64,000 nt of DNA, taken from assembly GCF_041200025.1 (NCBI RefSeq), contig NZ_CP165628.1:744001-808000 (forward strand). The letters are read 5' to 3'. The translations under genes were made by a program, and so were the position numbers. Within the stretch, counting starts at the first letter, position 1; the number at the start of each line of letters is the position of its first letter. This DNA is from Rouxiella sp. WC2420. GTDB taxonomy: Bacteria > Pseudomonadota > Gammaproteobacteria > Enterobacterales > Enterobacteriaceae. The notes below the pieces were generated by a model. The model searched no databases, was not told the origin of the DNA, and saw only the letters and a list, made by a program, of their open reading frames with translations. Shown in pieces: positions 16,459-26,728 of this stretch.

Positions 16459-16640
16459 GATCCATCCATGAACCAATGCCGACGGAAGCAATCGGCGAGC
16501 TGAAAGAAGTAATTACGTCATTACGTTAGTTAAAGGCATACAGAATGACTATAAAGCGATTTCCCGGCCGCTATTTTCAAATTTCGACCAAATTAAAATA
16601 AATTTATCTCATCGGCCTGTTGCAAGGGGGAGCTTGAGGC

Positions 16641-16672
16641 AAAAAAAAACGGAGACCACAGGGTCTCCGTTT
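16641..16672 (-). terminator. Terminator of mltC
   Basis: AAACGGAGACC (16647-16657), loop ACAG, GGTCTCCGTTT (16662-16672); a run of nine A on the left gives the T run on the minus strand. It lies 21 bases beyond the mltC stop. Confidence 0.9.
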
Positions 16673-16692
16673 CACTAGGCGAGAAATTTTCG

Positions 16693-17769
16693 TTAGTCAG
16701 TCCGACGATAGCTTCTCTGAGTGTTGTTAACTTTATACAGATAACGGCGCGATTCCGCGGACGGATGGCGATTGATCAGCGTATCGTAAACATCACCTGC
16801 CGACATGTTATTGATAATATTGAATGCCTGAGTCTTGTCGCTCGAGAACACACGTAACACACTTCCCGCACCGCCGTTATAGGCAGTAATGACCGCATAA
16901 CGCCTGGCTGTAGGGTTAGCGATACCCGCGAGATAAGAGTTTTGCAGAATGGCCAAATAGGCGGTACCAGTATTAATGTTATTAGCCGGATCAAACAGAT
17001 AGCTTCGGCTCGGCGTACCCCAGTGACCTTCAGACCTGAATACGTCGGCACCGGCAGTGTGTTGCACCACCTGCATCAGCCCAAGAGCATCGGCATTACT
17101 GACCGCATACGGGTTAAATGCCGATTCGGTCTGCATAATCGCCAGAATCAACGATTGATCGACGCCGTATCTGGCTGCTGCTTCGCGCACCAGTGGCAGA
17201 TATTTGTGCGCACGTTTGTCAAGGTGGTTTGGCACCATCTGAATGGTCACGGAATAAATAATATGCAGGCCAGACTGGCGCTGTTGCAGCTTGTATTGCA
17301 ACAGATAGTCGGCAAAGCTGGTGGCGCGACCCTGCCAGCGGATCGGCTGCCCGGTGTTGTCGAGCACCTGACCATAGAGCATCGGCTCTTTGCTGATCTG
17401 GATATCGTTGGCGTCGGAATAAAGGTCTACGCCGCTGGCATCTTCACCAACCAGCAAGGTTTTGACGATTGCCTGACGCAGTTTATCAGTGGGATCGATA
17501 CCTGAAATTGTTTCAATAGTAATGGTACCCGCCTCAAAGTTGATGTGGCTGCGGGTTTCATACTGATCGCTATATTTTACGTAATCTTTTGGACCCGCGA
17601 TCAGAACTTCATTAATGCCCCAGATGTTTTCGATGTTGTGGGCAAATTGACCCATCAAAATATCAAAACCGTTGGTATCTTTGACGTACGCTTCGTTAAA
17701 TTGATTCTTATGGCTCGAGCAGGAAATCAGTAAAGGCGCGATCACTAGCAACGCTAAAATTTTCTTCAT
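16693..17769 (-). CDS. mltC: Membrane-bound lytic murein transglycosylase C
   Basis: 358-residue outer-membrane lipoprotein that cleaves the MurNAc-GlcNAc bond of peptidoglycan, forming 1,6-anhydro ends. The ATG at 17769 gives [19 protein letters not shown], with lipobox LISC and lipidated Cys; an upstream open extension lacks sense as a leader. An N-terminal DUF3393-like domain is followed by the SLT domain, with the catalytic glutamate in [15 protein letters not shown] and the GLMQV and AYNGG motifs. It lies downstream of mutY and yggX on the same strand, as in E. coli, and is followed by a strong terminator. Confidence 0.96.
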   Translation of the reverse strand: MKKILALLVIAPLLISCSSHKNQFNEAYVKDTNGFDILMGQFAHNIENIWGINEVLIAGPKDYVKYSDQYETRSHINFEAGTITIETISGIDPTDKLRQAIVKTLLVGEDASGVDLYSDANDIQISKEPMLYGQVLDNTGQPIRWQGRATSFADYLLQYKLQQRQSGLHIIYSVTIQMVPNHLDKRAHKYLPLVREAAARYGVDQSLILAIMQTESAFNPYAVSNADALGLMQVVQHTAGADVFRSEGHWGTPSRSYLFDPANNINTGTAYLAILQNSYLAGIANPTARRYAVITAYNGGAGSVLRVFSSDKTQAFNIINNMSAGDVYDTLINRHPSAESRRYLYKVNNTQRSYRRTD

Positions 17770-17837
17770 CTTAATAGCCGTATCGTGATGAAAAATAGGG
17801 CCAAATCCAAATGGATCTGGCCCCAATTATATTGATG

Positions 17838-18110
17838 TTACTCAGAAGGCGGGGTATAGCCTTCAATGTGGACATCATGGCCTTCGAACAGGAACTTGAC
17901 CATTTCCTGCTCCAGCAGTTTGCGATCGTCAGGATTCATCATGCTTAATTTTTTTTCGTTGATGAGCATGGTTTGTTTCTTCATCCACTCTGACCAGGCT
18001 TCCTTGGAGATTTCGTTATAAATACGTTTGCCGATTTCGCCCGGATACAGCTGAAAATCCTGGCCTTCAGCTTCTTTATTCAAGAACGTACAAAAAATTG
18101 TCCTGCTCAT
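17838..18110 (-). CDS. yggX: Probable Fe(II)-trafficking protein
   Basis: 90-residue cytoplasmic protein, nearly identical in pattern to Ygg[20 protein letters not shown] at the N terminus with its single conserved Cys, [15 protein letters not shown] in the middle, and [20 protein letters not shown]. YggX is linked to iron handling and protection of Fe-S clusters from oxidation. Its place directly after mutY, which encodes an Fe-S glycosylase, is the conserved mutY-yggX-mltC operon order. Confidence 0.97.
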   Translation of the reverse strand: MSRTIFCTFLNKEAEGQDFQLYPGEIGKRIYNEISKEAWSEWMKKQTMLINEKKLSMMNPDDRKLLEQEMVKFLFEGHDVHIEGYTPPSE

Positions 18111-18202
18111 AACTCATTCCTCGTCATTGGCCCCGAGGGCCGTTTCCCACTTGCCGATTGGATAATTATTCAATATTGTCAGCAGGTTGGGTTAAAGTAT
18201 TG

Positions 18203-19255
18203 CTATCGCGGCAATGCCTTGGTCAACTCCGCCAGCAGGCGTTCGACCGGGGCAGCCAGCCCGACAGACTGTGGCTGCGCTAAGTTATACCAGAGACCTG
18301 AGCCTTCATCCATGCAACCTGCTGCCGAGTCGATATTTATCCACATCGGGACGATATCTAGATGGAAATGGCTAAAAGTGTGGCGGAAAGCGACCATTTG
18401 TTGCATCGACTTACGCGGCACCTCGTATTTCTTGCCTGCGCCTATTAACTCATCTTCATTGCTGAACTGTGGGAAGCAAAACAGACCGCCCCAAAGTCCT
18501 ACCGGCGGGCGCTGTTCCAGCCAAACTTTATCGCCTTGCTGAATCATCAGCATCCAGGCAGTTTTCTCTGGCAGAGTTTTCTTGGGTTTTTTTCCAGGAT
18601 AACTCGCCCAGCTATGATTGGCATAGGCAACGCAGCCAAAACTCAAAGGACACAGCTCGCATTTCGGACGAGAACGCGTGCAGACCATCGCGCCAAGGTC
18701 CATCATTGCCTGGTTAAATTGCTGAACGCCTTCGGCGGGAGTCACTTTTTCGCTGATCTCCCATAGGCGGTTTTCAACCTTTTTCTCTCCCGGCCAGCCG
18801 TCGATAGCATAGCAGCGAGCCAGCACGCGTTTGACGTTACCGTCGAGGATCGGGTGATGCTGACCAAGCGACAGAGAAAGTACCGCGCCTGCTGTTGAGC
18901 GACCCACGCCAGGCAATGCGTTAACTTCTTCAAAAGTGGTCGGGAATTCGCCGTTATGTTGTGCCACAATAGTTTGCGCGGCTTTGTGCAAATTGCGGGC
19001 GCGGGCGTAATAACCCAGTCCGGTCCACAGATGCAGAACTTCGTCCAGCGGGGCAGCGGCCAGCGCTTTGACGTCTGGAAAATGTTGCATAAAGCGCTGG
19101 AAGTAAGGGATTACCGTCGCAACCTGCGTTTGTTGCAACATAACCTCGGAGAGCCAGACTTTATAAGGTGTTTTTTCGAGCTGCCACGGCAGGGTCTTAC
19201 GACCATAACGTTGATACCAATCGAGTACCGCAGGCGCGAAGCGATGCGCTTCCAT
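18203..19255 (-). CDS. mutY: Adenine DNA glycosylase
   Basis: 350-residue base-excision repair enzyme that removes A mispaired with 8-oxoguanine. The helix-hairpin-helix is [12 protein letters not shown], with catalytic Asp in ILDGNVKRV and catalytic Glu37 in SEVMLQQTQ. The [4Fe-4S] ligands are [17 protein letters not shown] (C-X6-C-X2-C-X5-C). A C-terminal NUDIX-like domain ([12 protein letters not shown]) reads the opposite 8-oxoG. The second of two adjacent ATGs (19255) is chosen because it puts Glu at position 37 as in E. coli MutY. It heads the mutY-yggX-mltC group and is divergent from trmB. Confidence 0.96.
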   Translation of the reverse strand: MEAHRFAPAVLDWYQRYGRKTLPWQLEKTPYKVWLSEVMLQQTQVATVIPYFQRFMQHFPDVKALAAAPLDEVLHLWTGLGYYARARNLHKAAQTIVAQHNGEFPTTFEEVNALPGVGRSTAGAVLSLSLGQHHPILDGNVKRVLARCYAIDGWPGEKKVENRLWEISEKVTPAEGVQQFNQAMMDLGAMVCTRSRPKCELCPLSFGCVAYANHSWASYPGKKPKKTLPEKTAWMLMIQQGDKVWLEQRPPVGLWGGLFCFPQFSNEDELIGAGKKYEVPRKSMQQMVAFRHTFSHFHLDIVPMWINIDSAAGCMDEGSGLWYNLAQPQSVGLAAPVERLLAELTKALPR

Positions 19256-19479
19256 CATAGGCGTATTACAGATCCCATCGGGGTTAAAATTTAGCTAAGG
19301 ATTGCAGCATAGAGTGGTTTGCGTGTAAACCGGAACTTTCCCTTATCACCTTCATTCTTCGCAATGCAAGGGTGATGGCAGATGTTCCCGACCGATTTTA
19401 AACGATCGCTTGCTAAAGCTGGGTATCTTTGGATAATGCGCCTTTCCCTAAATTTATCGCCAGACAGATAGAAAGCACT

Positions 19480-20199
19480 ATGAAAAATGACGTCATTTCA
19501 CCGGAGTTTGATGAAAACGGTCGCGCCATGCGCCGTATCCGCAGTTTTGTGCGCCGCCAGGGCCGCCTGACTAAAGGTCAAGAGTATGCGCTGGAAAATT
19601 TGTGGCCGGTGATGGGCGTTGAGTATCAGTCGCAGCCTGTCGAGATTGCCTCGCTGTTTGGCCGTGAAGCCCATACTGTGCTGGAAATCGGTTTCGGAAT
19701 GGGGACTTCGCTGGTGACAATGGCCCAGCAGCACCCGGAACATAACTTTATCGGCATTGAGGTCCATTCACCGGGCGTCGGTGCCTGCCTGATGACGGCA
19801 AAGGAAGAGGGTGTCGAGAACCTGCGCGTGATGTGCCATGACGCAGTCGAAGTTCTCGAAACCATGATCCCCGATGGCTCACTCGACATGGTGCAGCTAT
19901 TCTTTCCTGACCCGTGGCATAAAGCGCGTCATAACAAGCGCCGCATCGTTCAGACCCCGTTTGTTGAACTCGTGCGTCGTAAATTAAAGCTGGGTGGCGT
20001 ATTCCACATGGCGACTGACTGGGAACCTTATGCGGAACACATGCTCGAAGTGATGAGCGGCGTTGAGGCTTACGGTAACCTGTCGGCGGAAGGCAACTTT
20101 GTGCCACGCCCAGAGTCGCGCCCGGTTACCAAGTTCGAAATGCGTGGTCAGCGTTTAGGCCACGGCGTATGGGATCTGATGTTTGAGAGGAAGCAATAA
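19480..20199 (+). CDS. trmB: tRNA (guanine-N7)-methyltransferase
   Basis: 239 residues; makes m7G46 in tRNA using S-adenosylmethionine. The ATG at 19480 ([19 protein letters not shown]) matches the family N terminus; the frame is open 51 bases further upstream without support. The SAM-binding region is [13 protein letters not shown] and the catalytic/RNA region is [15 protein letters not shown], followed by [13 protein letters not shown]. The stop overlaps the yggL start (TAATG), so the two are translationally coupled. The gene is divergent from mutY as in other enterobacteria. Confidence 0.97.
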   Translation: MKNDVISPEFDENGRAMRRIRSFVRRQGRLTKGQEYALENLWPVMGVEYQSQPVEIASLFGREAHTVLEIGFGMGTSLVTMAQQHPEHNFIGIEVHSPGVGACLMTAKEEGVENLRVMCHDAVEVLETMIPDGSLDMVQLFFPDPWHKARHNKRRIVQTPFVELVRRKLKLGGVFHMATDWEPYAEHMLEVMSGVEAYGNLSAEGNFVPRPESRPVTKFEMRGQRLGHGVWDLMFERKQ

Positions 20200-20525
20200 T
20201 GGCTAAGAACCGTAGTCGTCGTTTACGTAAGAAGTTACACATTGAAGAGTTTCAAGAGCTGGGTTTCTCAGTAAAATGGCGCTTCCCGGAAGGCACTGAC
20301 GTTAATACTATTGACGAATCTCTGGACGCATTCATCGAAGGCGCTATCGAGCCAGGCAAACTGGCTTTTGACGGCAGCGGTTATCTGCAATGGGAAGGTC
20401 TGGTTTGCCTGCAGGAAATCGGTCTTTGCACCGATGAGCATCGTGAGCTGGTGAAAAAATGGTTGGAAGACCATAAAATGCAGGACGTTGAAGTTAGCGA
20501 ACTGTTCGATATCTGGTGGGATTGA
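20199..20525 (+). CDS. yggL: YggL, 50S ribosome-associated protein (DUF469)
   Basis: 108 residues, DUF469/YggL family. A basic N terminus ([23 protein letters not shown]) is followed by an acidic C-terminal part ending in the conserved FDIWWD. YggL-type proteins associate with the large ribosomal subunit. Its ATG overlaps the trmB stop, and a good hairpin terminator follows. Confidence 0.95.
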   Translation: MAKNRSRRLRKKLHIEEFQELGFSVKWRFPEGTDVNTIDESLDAFIEGAIEPGKLAFDGSGYLQWEGLVCLQEIGLCTDEHRELVKKWLEDHKMQDVEVSELFDIWWD

Positions 20526-20546
20526 TTTCTAAATCCGCAGCTATCC

Positions 20547-20573
20547 AAAGCGCCTTCATGGCGCTTTTATTTT
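20547..20573 (+). terminator. Terminator of trmB-yggL
   Basis: AAAGCGCC (20547-20554), loop TTCAT, GGCGCTTT (20560-20567), then a T-rich run. Confidence 0.85.
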
Positions 20574-20751
20574 AATCCCCGTTGTTCTTGAAACCACAGC
20601 TGTGCTGGCTGCTCTTGCTTACCCGAATCACTTACTTGTAGTTATGAACTACAAATAAACTCATCGGGCTTCGTCTGTTTGCCGCCTTGCTGTCGCTCCA
20701 ATTACTTTGGGGATCGTTTTAAGTATTTTATAAATATCTTAAGGAACGACG

Positions 20752-21678
20752 GTGGTGACTGAATTAGATAACGGGCTGCTGGAAGAAATTCTGTTGCAGG
20801 TGCGGCCTTTGATTGGTCAGGGAAAAGTGGCGGACTACATTCCGGCGCTGGCCTCGGTCGATCCCAATAATCTAGGCATTGCGGTCTGCACAGTGGACGG
20901 CCAGCAATTTTTTGCCGGTGATGCTCAAACGCGTTTTTCCATCCAGTCGATTTCCAAAGTGCTGAGCCTTACGCTGGCGCTCGGCCGCTATGAAGAGCAC
21001 GAGATTTGGCAGCGCGTAGGTAAAGAACCCTCCGGGCAGCCGTTTAATTCTTTGGTACAGTTGGAATTGGAAAAGGGCAAACCGCGCAACCCATTTATCA
21101 ATCCCGGCGCGCTGGTTATTTGCGACATGCTGCAATCACGCCTCGCGGCACCCAAGCAGCGGATGCTGGAAGTGGTCCGCCAGCTCTCCGGCGAGCAGGA
21201 TATTCATTACGATCCGCTGGTGGCGCGTTCTGAGTTCGAGCATTCAGATCGCAATGCGGCCATCGCCTATCTGATGAAGTCGTTTGGTAATTTCGAAAAC
21301 GATGTTATTACCGTACTGCAAACCTATTTTAACTACTGTTCGCTTAAAATGAGTTGTTGCGAGCTGGCGCGAACATTCCTCTACCTGGTCAACAAAGGTC
21401 AGGCACCGGGCAGTGAAGAGCCTTTGCTTGAGCCTGGTCAGGCGCGTCACATCAATGCACTCATGGTCACCAGCGGCATGTACGACGGCGCGGGTGAATT
21501 CGCCTATCGCGTAGGGATGCCGGGCAAGTCGGGCGTTGGGGGCGGAATTATCGCCGTTGTGCCAGAAGAGATGTGTATTGCCGTCTGGTCACCTGAACTT
21601 GATGCCGCAGGGAACTCTTTGGCAGGAACCGCTGCCTTAGAAATACTGGCACAACGCATTGGCCGTTCAATATTCTAA
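20752..21678 (+). CDS. glsB: Glutaminase
   Basis: 308-residue serine-dependent glutaminase, hydrolysing glutamine to glutamate and ammonia in the cytoplasm. The nucleophile is in the Ser-X-X-Lys motif [11 protein letters not shown] (about 62-72). Other family marks are [51 protein letters not shown] and [15 protein letters not shown]. The start is a GTG at 20752, supported by AAGGA six bases upstream. It sits between yggL and yggN, where E. coli has ansB-yggM instead, so amide hydrolysis at this locus is done by a different family. Confidence 0.93.
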   Translation: MVTELDNGLLEEILLQVRPLIGQGKVADYIPALASVDPNNLGIAVCTVDGQQFFAGDAQTRFSIQSISKVLSLTLALGRYEEHEIWQRVGKEPSGQPFNSLVQLELEKGKPRNPFINPGALVICDMLQSRLAAPKQRMLEVVRQLSGEQDIHYDPLVARSEFEHSDRNAAIAYLMKSFGNFENDVITVLQTYFNYCSLKMSCCELARTFLYLVNKGQAPGSEEPLLEPGQARHINALMVTSGMYDGAGEFAYRVGMPGKSGVGGGIIAVVPEEMCIAVWSPELDAAGNSLAGTAALEILAQRIGRSIF

Positions 21679-21738
21679 ATCGGGTGCTGGCAGGGCTGCT
21701 AAAATTTCCTGCCGCCGTCCGTACTCAAGGGAGTAAAT

Positions 21739-22467
21739 ATGTTAGCAAAAACGGGATTGAAAAACGGCCTGATCGGCCTGCTGGCTTTGACTGCGCTTCA
21801 GGCACATGCTGAATTTCAGTGCAGCGCCAAGCCTCAGGACGACGTAGTGATCAAGCAAGATACCGTGCAGGTAGTGGGGGCTAGCGGAAACCTGCTGATT
21901 TCGCCAAATGGCGATTTAAGCCAGAACGGCAAATCTATTTCCCTGAACGCCAAACAGCGTCAGGAGGCTGTGGACTATCAGTCAGCGCTGCGTCGTGATT
22001 TACCGTGGATCGATCAAGGCGCCAAAGAGCATCTTGAGAAGGCACGGGTGGCGATGGACGGCGTGATCGTCAAGCAGCTAGGCCCTGAAAGCAATGTTCG
22101 TAATCGTCTCAAGACCCTGGATGGCCAACTCAAACAGCAGATGAACCGCATTATCGAGCAACGTCCTGACTCGCTGGTATTCCACCATCAGGCAATCGAT
22201 CAGGTGCAGCAGCAAGGCCAGCAATTGATTGATCAGACTATGGGCGGCGTAATGCAAGACAGCATGAACGAGATGGGCACCCGTCAGTTGTCCAGCGGTG
22301 GTAATCCGTTGCAGGCGATGATGAGCAACCTTGGCGGCTTGCAGCAGGCAGTGAAAGCCGAGTGGCAACGTCAGCAGGGTGAGTTTGAAGGCTTTGGTCA
22401 TAACGTGTGTAACCGCGTGACCTCGCTGGAAGAGCAGCGCCGCGAACTTTTGGCAGATATTAAGTAA
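21739..22467 (+). CDS. yggN: YggN family protein (DUF2884), exported
   Basis: 242-residue exported protein of unknown function, DUF2884. The signal peptide is MLAKTGLKNGLIGLLALTAL with cleavage near QAHA-EF. The mature part has one Cys near the start and one near the end (HNVCNR), and is rich in Gln with long helices (QMNRIIEQRP, QQQGQQLIDQ). It follows glsB by 60 bases and may be cotranscribed. It is part of the conserved enterobacterial cluster; no activity can be assigned. Confidence 0.9.
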   Translation: MLAKTGLKNGLIGLLALTALQAHAEFQCSAKPQDDVVIKQDTVQVVGASGNLLISPNGDLSQNGKSISLNAKQRQEAVDYQSALRRDLPWIDQGAKEHLEKARVAMDGVIVKQLGPESNVRNRLKTLDGQLKQQMNRIIEQRPDSLVFHHQAIDQVQQQGQQLIDQTMGGVMQDSMNEMGTRQLSSGGNPLQAMMSNLGGLQQAVKAEWQRQQGEFEGFGHNVCNRVTSLEEQRRELLADIK

Positions 22468-22524
22468 TTTCTGTTAGCTGCATTGTAACGGCAGGCTGTT
22501 ATTGGCAGTTTTAGATTAAAGATA

Positions 22525-22560
22525 GGGGAGGGGATGATAGCGATCCCTTCCCCCGTTTTG
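22525..22560 (+). terminator. Terminator after yggN
   Basis: GGGGAGGGGAT (22525-22535) pairs with ATCCCTTCCCC (22543-22553), with one G-U pair, followed by a short T run. It separates yggN from the converging hemW. Confidence 0.75.
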
Positions 22561-22572
22561 GAGTGAACCCGC

Positions 22573-23709
22573 TTAGTCTGCTAAAAACAGTTCCAGCAGT
22601 GAATTTAGGAACAGTTTTCCTTTTTCGGTAATCTGCCAATGGGTCGCCGTCTCCAGCAGATAATCTTTGGCTATCGCCTCGTCGAGCTGCGAGCGGATGC
22701 TGTTTTCTTCCAGTCCTGTGTAAATTGCGAACTCTTCTCGCGGCGCGGCTTCCAGCAGCCGGAAGCGATTCATAAAGAATTCGAACGGCAATTCTTTACT
22801 CTCAACTTCATGCTGTTTGTCCATGTAACGACCCTGCATATAACCGCGCGGATGCTTGGTTTTTACCGTGCGCAGAATGCTGCCATCCGGTTGAGTCAGT
22901 TTGCCGTGTGCGCCACAGCCAACGCCCAGATAATCGCCAAAACGCCAGTAGTTCAGATTGTGCTGACACTGGTAACCCGGTTTGGCATAGGCAGAGGTTT
23001 CGTACTGCTGATAGCCAGCTGCTGTGAGCAATTGATCGCCTTGCTCGAAGATGTCCCATAGCGCGTCGTCATCGGGTAAAACCGGCGTTTTATAGGCGAA
23101 CAGGGTGTTAGGTTCGATGGTCAGCTGATACCAGGACAGATGGGGAGGATTCAGAGCAATTGCCTGACGCAAATCGTCCAGCGCCTGTTCCAGCGTCTGA
23201 TCCGGCAAGCCGTGCATCAGGTCGAGGTTAAAACTGCGCAGGCCCAAATCGGTTGCCAGATGCGCGGCGCGTTTAGCTTCATCAGGGCCGTGAATACGAC
23301 CCAGACGCTCTAACTTCTCAGAACTGAAACTTTGCACGCCGATTGAAATGCGGTTCACCCCGGCGCGCTGGTAACCGCTGAAACGATCGGCTTCAACCGT
23401 GCCAGGGTTCGCTTCCATGGTAATTTCAGCGTTGGGCGAAACAGGCAGGCGCGCGCGAACACCGTCGAGCAGGTTTTGCATCGCTTCGCTGCTTAACAGA
23501 CTTGGCGTCCCGCCGCCAATGAAAATGGTGTCGATCGTGCGACCTGAAGTCAGATGCACATCGGCATCTAAATCTGCCAGCAGGTGGGCGACATAATCGT
23601 CATGCGGCACTTCGCCCTTAAGGGCATGCGAATTAAAATCGCAGTAAGGGCATTTCTGGACACACCACGGAATATGGAGATAAAGGCTTAACGGCGGTAG
23701 CTTACGCAT
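22573..23709 (-). CDS. hemW: Radical-SAM heme chaperone
   Basis: 378-residue radical SAM protein of the HemW branch, a heme-binding chaperone related to coproporphyrinogen dehydrogenase HemN. From the ATG at 23709 the [4Fe-4S] motif is Cys16-X3-Cys20-X2-Cys23 ([12 protein letters not shown]). Other marks are [31 protein letters not shown] and the C-terminal winged-helix part. The frame is open upstream inside rdgB, but the ATG at 23709, overlapping the rdgB stop by a few bases, matches the family N terminus. The order rdgB-hemW is conserved. Confidence 0.95.
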   Translation of the reverse strand: MRKLPPLSLYLHIPWCVQKCPYCDFNSHALKGEVPHDDYVAHLLADLDADVHLTSGRTIDTIFIGGGTPSLLSSEAMQNLLDGVRARLPVSPNAEITMEANPGTVEADRFSGYQRAGVNRISIGVQSFSSEKLERLGRIHGPDEAKRAAHLATDLGLRSFNLDLMHGLPDQTLEQALDDLRQAIALNPPHLSWYQLTIEPNTLFAYKTPVLPDDDALWDIFEQGDQLLTAAGYQQYETSAYAKPGYQCQHNLNYWRFGDYLGVGCGAHGKLTQPDGSILRTVKTKHPRGYMQGRYMDKQHEVESKELPFEFFMNRFRLLEAAPREEFAIYTGLEENSIRSQLDEAIAKDYLLETATHWQITEKGKLFLNSLLELFLAD

Positions 23710-24310
23710 TTTTTTCAGCAGCCCCGGACATGGCTTGCAGTAACTGAGCCAATGCCAGACCTCGGTGAGAAACGGCGCTTTTCTCTTCACGCGTCAGCTC
23801 TGCGGCAGTTTTGCCCAGCGACGGAACATAGAATATCGGATCATAGCCAAAGCCGCCTTCACCGGCCGGAGCGCGAATAATTTCACCCGCCCAGCTGCCG
23901 TGACACACCAGCGGCGTTGGATCTTCTGCGTGGCGCATATAGACCAGAACACAGTGAAATTGTGCCTGACGCTGGCCTTCCGGCACGTCTTTCAAGGCAT
24001 CAAGCAGCTTCTCGAGGTTCTTCTGATCGGTCGCACCTTCACCCGAATAACGGGCAGAATAAATACCCGGTGCGCCGCCGAGAAAATCTACCGCCAGCCC
24101 CGAATCATCGGCAACAGCCGGCAAGCCAGTTATTTGAGCTGCGTGACGGGCCTTGATAATGGCGTTCTCGATAAAGGTCAGACCGGTTTCATCTGCGTCA
24201 TCAACGCCCAGCTCGGTTTGCGCCACGACTTCGAGACCAAAGTCTGCGAGTAAGTGCGCGAGTTCACGCACTTTTCCGGGATTGCCGGTGGCCAGTACTA
24301 CTTTTTGCAT
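23702..24310 (-). CDS. rdgB: dITP/XTP pyrophosphatase
   Basis: 202-residue Ham1-family nucleotide pyrophosphatase that removes dITP, ITP and XTP from the pool. Family motifs are [17 protein letters not shown] at the N terminus, [25 protein letters not shown] in the middle, and [16 protein letters not shown] with SHRGLAL near the end. Its stop overlaps the hemW start. In E. coli yggU lies between yggT and rdgB; here a hairpin fills the 76-base gap, so rdgB may have its own promoter. Confidence 0.97.
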   Translation of the reverse strand: MQKVVLATGNPGKVRELAHLLADFGLEVVAQTELGVDDADETGLTFIENAIIKARHAAQITGLPAVADDSGLAVDFLGGAPGIYSARYSGEGATDQKNLEKLLDALKDVPEGQRQAQFHCVLVYMRHAEDPTPLVCHGSWAGEIIRAPAGEGGFGYDPIFYVPSLGKTAAELTREEKSAVSHRGLALAQLLQAMSGAAEKNA

Positions 24311-24332
24311 TTCTACTTCCTGAATTAAAAAA

Positions 24333-24374
24333 TTTAACGCCGCGAGCAGGAAAGCTCCTGGCCGCGGCGTTTTT
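24333..24374. terminator. Terminator between yggT and rdgB
   Basis: ACGCCGCG (24337-24344) pairs with CGCGGCGT (24363-24370), with an inner CAGG/CCTG stem. A T run follows on both strands (one slightly displaced). It occupies the place where yggU would be expected. Confidence 0.7.
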
Positions 24375-24386
24375 AGCAGCCGGGGA

Positions 24387-24941
24387 TCACAACAGGAACC
24401 AAAGCTCGCCTAACAAATCCATGCCGAGATAGTTCAGCATATACAGAATAAGGATCACCACCATGGCCGAAAAATCGATGCCGCCCATTGCTGGAATAAT
24501 GCGGCGAATCGGTGCCATCAGCGGCTCGGTAAGCTGCATTAACACGTAATCCATCGCGCCGCGACCTTGGCTCACCCAGCTCATTAGCGAGCGGATGATG
24601 ATTAGCCAAAACACCAGATAACCGGCTGACTTGACCAGCGCAATCAGGCCGAACAACAGGTTATACGGGCTAAGCGCGATCCCTCCTCCCTGAATCAGCA
24701 GCAGCAGCGGATACTTTATTGTCATCAGCAGGAATGCCAACAGCAGCGAGGCGCTGTCGATTGGCCCTAGCGGTGGAATGATTCGGCGCAGCGGCGCAAT
24801 AATCGGCTGGGTTATTTTAACAACAAATTGCGAGAATGGATTGTAAAAATCGGTTCTCGCCCATTGCATCCAGATGCGTAAAAGTAAAACCATGACGTAG
24901 AGGTCAATCAGTGTTTTGACCAGAAAAGTCAGCGTGAGCAT
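24387..24941 (-). CDS. yggT: YggT family membrane protein
   Basis: 184-residue inner-membrane protein made of two YGGT repeats. Each repeat has an apolar helix, a [37 protein letters not shown] loop (second copy: [20 protein letters not shown]) and another helix. Proteins of this family are linked to osmotic adaptation and cell-envelope organisation; the molecular role is not established. It is the end of the yggS-proC-yggT gene string. Confidence 0.95.
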   Translation of the reverse strand: MLTLTFLVKTLIDLYVMVLLLRIWMQWARTDFYNPFSQFVVKITQPIIAPLRRIIPPLGPIDSASLLLAFLLMTIKYPLLLLIQGGGIALSPYNLLFGLIALVKSAGYLVFWLIIIRSLMSWVSQGRGAMDYVLMQLTEPLMAPIRRIIPAMGGIDFSAMVVILILYMLNYLGMDLLGELWFLL

Positions 24942-25072
24942 AAATAACCTTATTCTTGTGATCGGAAATTCAAAGCAACACTTTGAATCGTTGACGCTTT
25001 ACTCTAGTTAGTTTCAAGCCTGCCGCAGCAGGCCCGATGTAAAACTAAACCTTTAAAACTCAATCTCAAAAC

Positions 25073-25894
25073 CTAAAAAAGCTTTTCCATTTCCTGCGCG
25101 CGGGTGATGGCCGCCTGCATTGCTTCAGCCACAATCGCAGGAAGCTGGCGTTCGTTGAAAACTTTAAGCGCTTCGAAAGTCGTACCGCCCTTAGAGGTCA
25201 CATTTTCGCGTAATGTAGACAGTGGTGTTTCAGGGTTAGCCTCGACCAACGCGGCTGCACCGCTCGCCGCCTGTTGCACCAGAAGGCGCGCATTGTCGGC
25301 ACTCAGTCCCTGACGCTCGGCTTCTTTTTGCATTGCTTCCATAAACAGGAAGAAATAGGCCGGAGCGCTGCCAGCGGCGGCAATCACCTGATTGATGCCT
25401 GCTTCACTATCGACCCAGCAAATCTTGCCGACTGCGGTCATCAGCTCGCCGCTGAATTCTTTATCTTGTTTGCTGACTTGCTCGGGAGCGAATAATCCGC
25501 TCATACCTTTGCCCACAAGAGACGGCGTGTTAGGCATAATACGTACTATATTCAATCCGTTGCCAAGCAGTGTATAGAAACGCTCGACGCTAATGCCAGC
25601 GGCGATGGACAACACCAGCTTGTCAGCAAAATCGACCTGCTTTTGCAGTTCAGTGCAGACGTCAGCCATTAGCTGAGGTTTTACGGAAAGCACCACAACT
25701 GCGGCCTCTTTAGCGCCATTAATGTTATCGCCGCTGCTGTTAATGCCGTATTTTTCGGCCAGAGCATCACGGTTTTTGGCTGATGGCGCGCAGACGGTGA
25801 TCAAATCAGCAGGGTATCCACTGGTGACCAGACCGGCAATAATGGCGCCTGCCATGTTGCCGGCACCTATAAAGCATATTTTACGATGTTGCAT
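25073..25894 (-). CDS. proC: Pyrroline-5-carboxylate reductase
   Basis: 273-residue last enzyme of proline synthesis, NADPH-dependent, cytoplasmic. The Rossmann motif is ICFIGAGNMAGAIIAG (about 6-21). VVLSVKPQ and the family signature near LRENVTSKGGTTFEAL are present. Two ATGs are adjacent; AAGGAG is 2 bases from the first and 5 from the second, so 25894 is preferred. It lies between yggS and yggT. In E. coli proC is elsewhere; the yggS-proC-yggT arrangement is common in Yersinia/Serratia-type genomes and in many other bacteria. Confidence 0.96.
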   Translation of the reverse strand: MQHRKICFIGAGNMAGAIIAGLVTSGYPADLITVCAPSAKNRDALAEKYGINSSGDNINGAKEAAVVVLSVKPQLMADVCTELQKQVDFADKLVLSIAAGISVERFYTLLGNGLNIVRIMPNTPSLVGKGMSGLFAPEQVSKQDKEFSGELMTAVGKICWVDSEAGINQVIAAAGSAPAYFFLFMEAMQKEAERQGLSADNARLLVQQAASGAAALVEANPETPLSTLRENVTSKGGTTFEALKVFNERQLPAIVAEAMQAAITRAQEMEKLF

Positions 25895-25993
25895 CATTGC
25901 TCCTTTATACCCGTCAAACCTGAGGTCGTCGCTGCATTATGTGTCGGCTGACAACGCCAGTGAGTTGGGGTAGCCGTTTAAAATTTCCAATTT

Positions 25994-26707
25994 TTAAGCT
26001 GAATAATCCCGTGCACCAAAGATAGCAGTACCGATACGGACCATCGTGCTGCCTGCGGCAATCGCGGCGGGCATATCGTCAGTCATGCCCATTGACAGCG
26101 TATCGACCTGAGGATAGTTCTGCTTCAATTGCTGGTAAGCCTCACTCATTTGACTGAAAACTGCCAGCTGGCGCGAATATTCTGTCTCTACCGCCGGGAT
26201 AGCCATCAGCCCGCGCAGGGTGAGGTTAGGCATCTCGGCAATAGCTGCCGCCAGCTGCGCAACGTCGTTCAGTTTAATCCCGGACTTACTTTGCTCGTCG
26301 CTGATATTCACCTGAATCAGCACCTGCAACGGCGCCTTGCCTGCAGGACGCTGTTCGTTAAGGCGTTGAGCAATCTTCAGTCGATCGAGGGTATGGCACC
26401 AGTCAAAATTCTCAGCCACCAATCGACTTTTATTGGACTGCAAAGGCCCGATAAAGTGCCAGACCAGCGCGGGTTGATGATCGGCGAAGGCGGCAACTTT
26501 CTCTACGCCTTCTTGCACATAGTTTTCACCAAAGGCCAGTTGCCCGGCGGCGATTGCTTCTTCGATAGCGCTCGCAGGTTTGGTTTTGCTGACTGCAAGT
26601 AAAGTCACTTCTTGTGGAGAACGCTCGCAAAGCGCCGCAGAAGACGCGATACGATCCCTGACTTGCTGTAGATTTTCTGCAATAGCTGATTGCTGACGTT
26701 GATTCAT
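25994..26707 (-). CDS. yggS: PLP homeostasis protein
   Basis: 237-residue PLP-binding protein of the YggS/PROSC family, acting in vitamin B6 homeostasis and amino-acid balance. The PLP lysine is in LLAVSKTKPASAIEEA. FGENYVQE, WHFIGPLQSNKSR, VLIQVNISDEQSKSG and LSMGMTDDMPAAI complete the barrel. It is the first gene of the leftward yggS-proC-yggT string and diverges from yggR, with only 21 bases between start codons, so the two promoters must overlap or lie inside the opposite genes. Confidence 0.96.
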   Translation of the reverse strand: MNQRQQSAIAENLQQVRDRIASSAALCERSPQEVTLLAVSKTKPASAIEEAIAAGQLAFGENYVQEGVEKVAAFADHQPALVWHFIGPLQSNKSRLVAENFDWCHTLDRLKIAQRLNEQRPAGKAPLQVLIQVNISDEQSKSGIKLNDVAQLAAAIAEMPNLTLRGLMAIPAVETEYSRQLAVFSQMSEAYQQLKQNYPQVDTLSMGMTDDMPAAIAAGSTMVRIGTAIFGARDYSA

Positions 26708-26728
26708 AGTGGCTCAGGAGTGTTTCAA

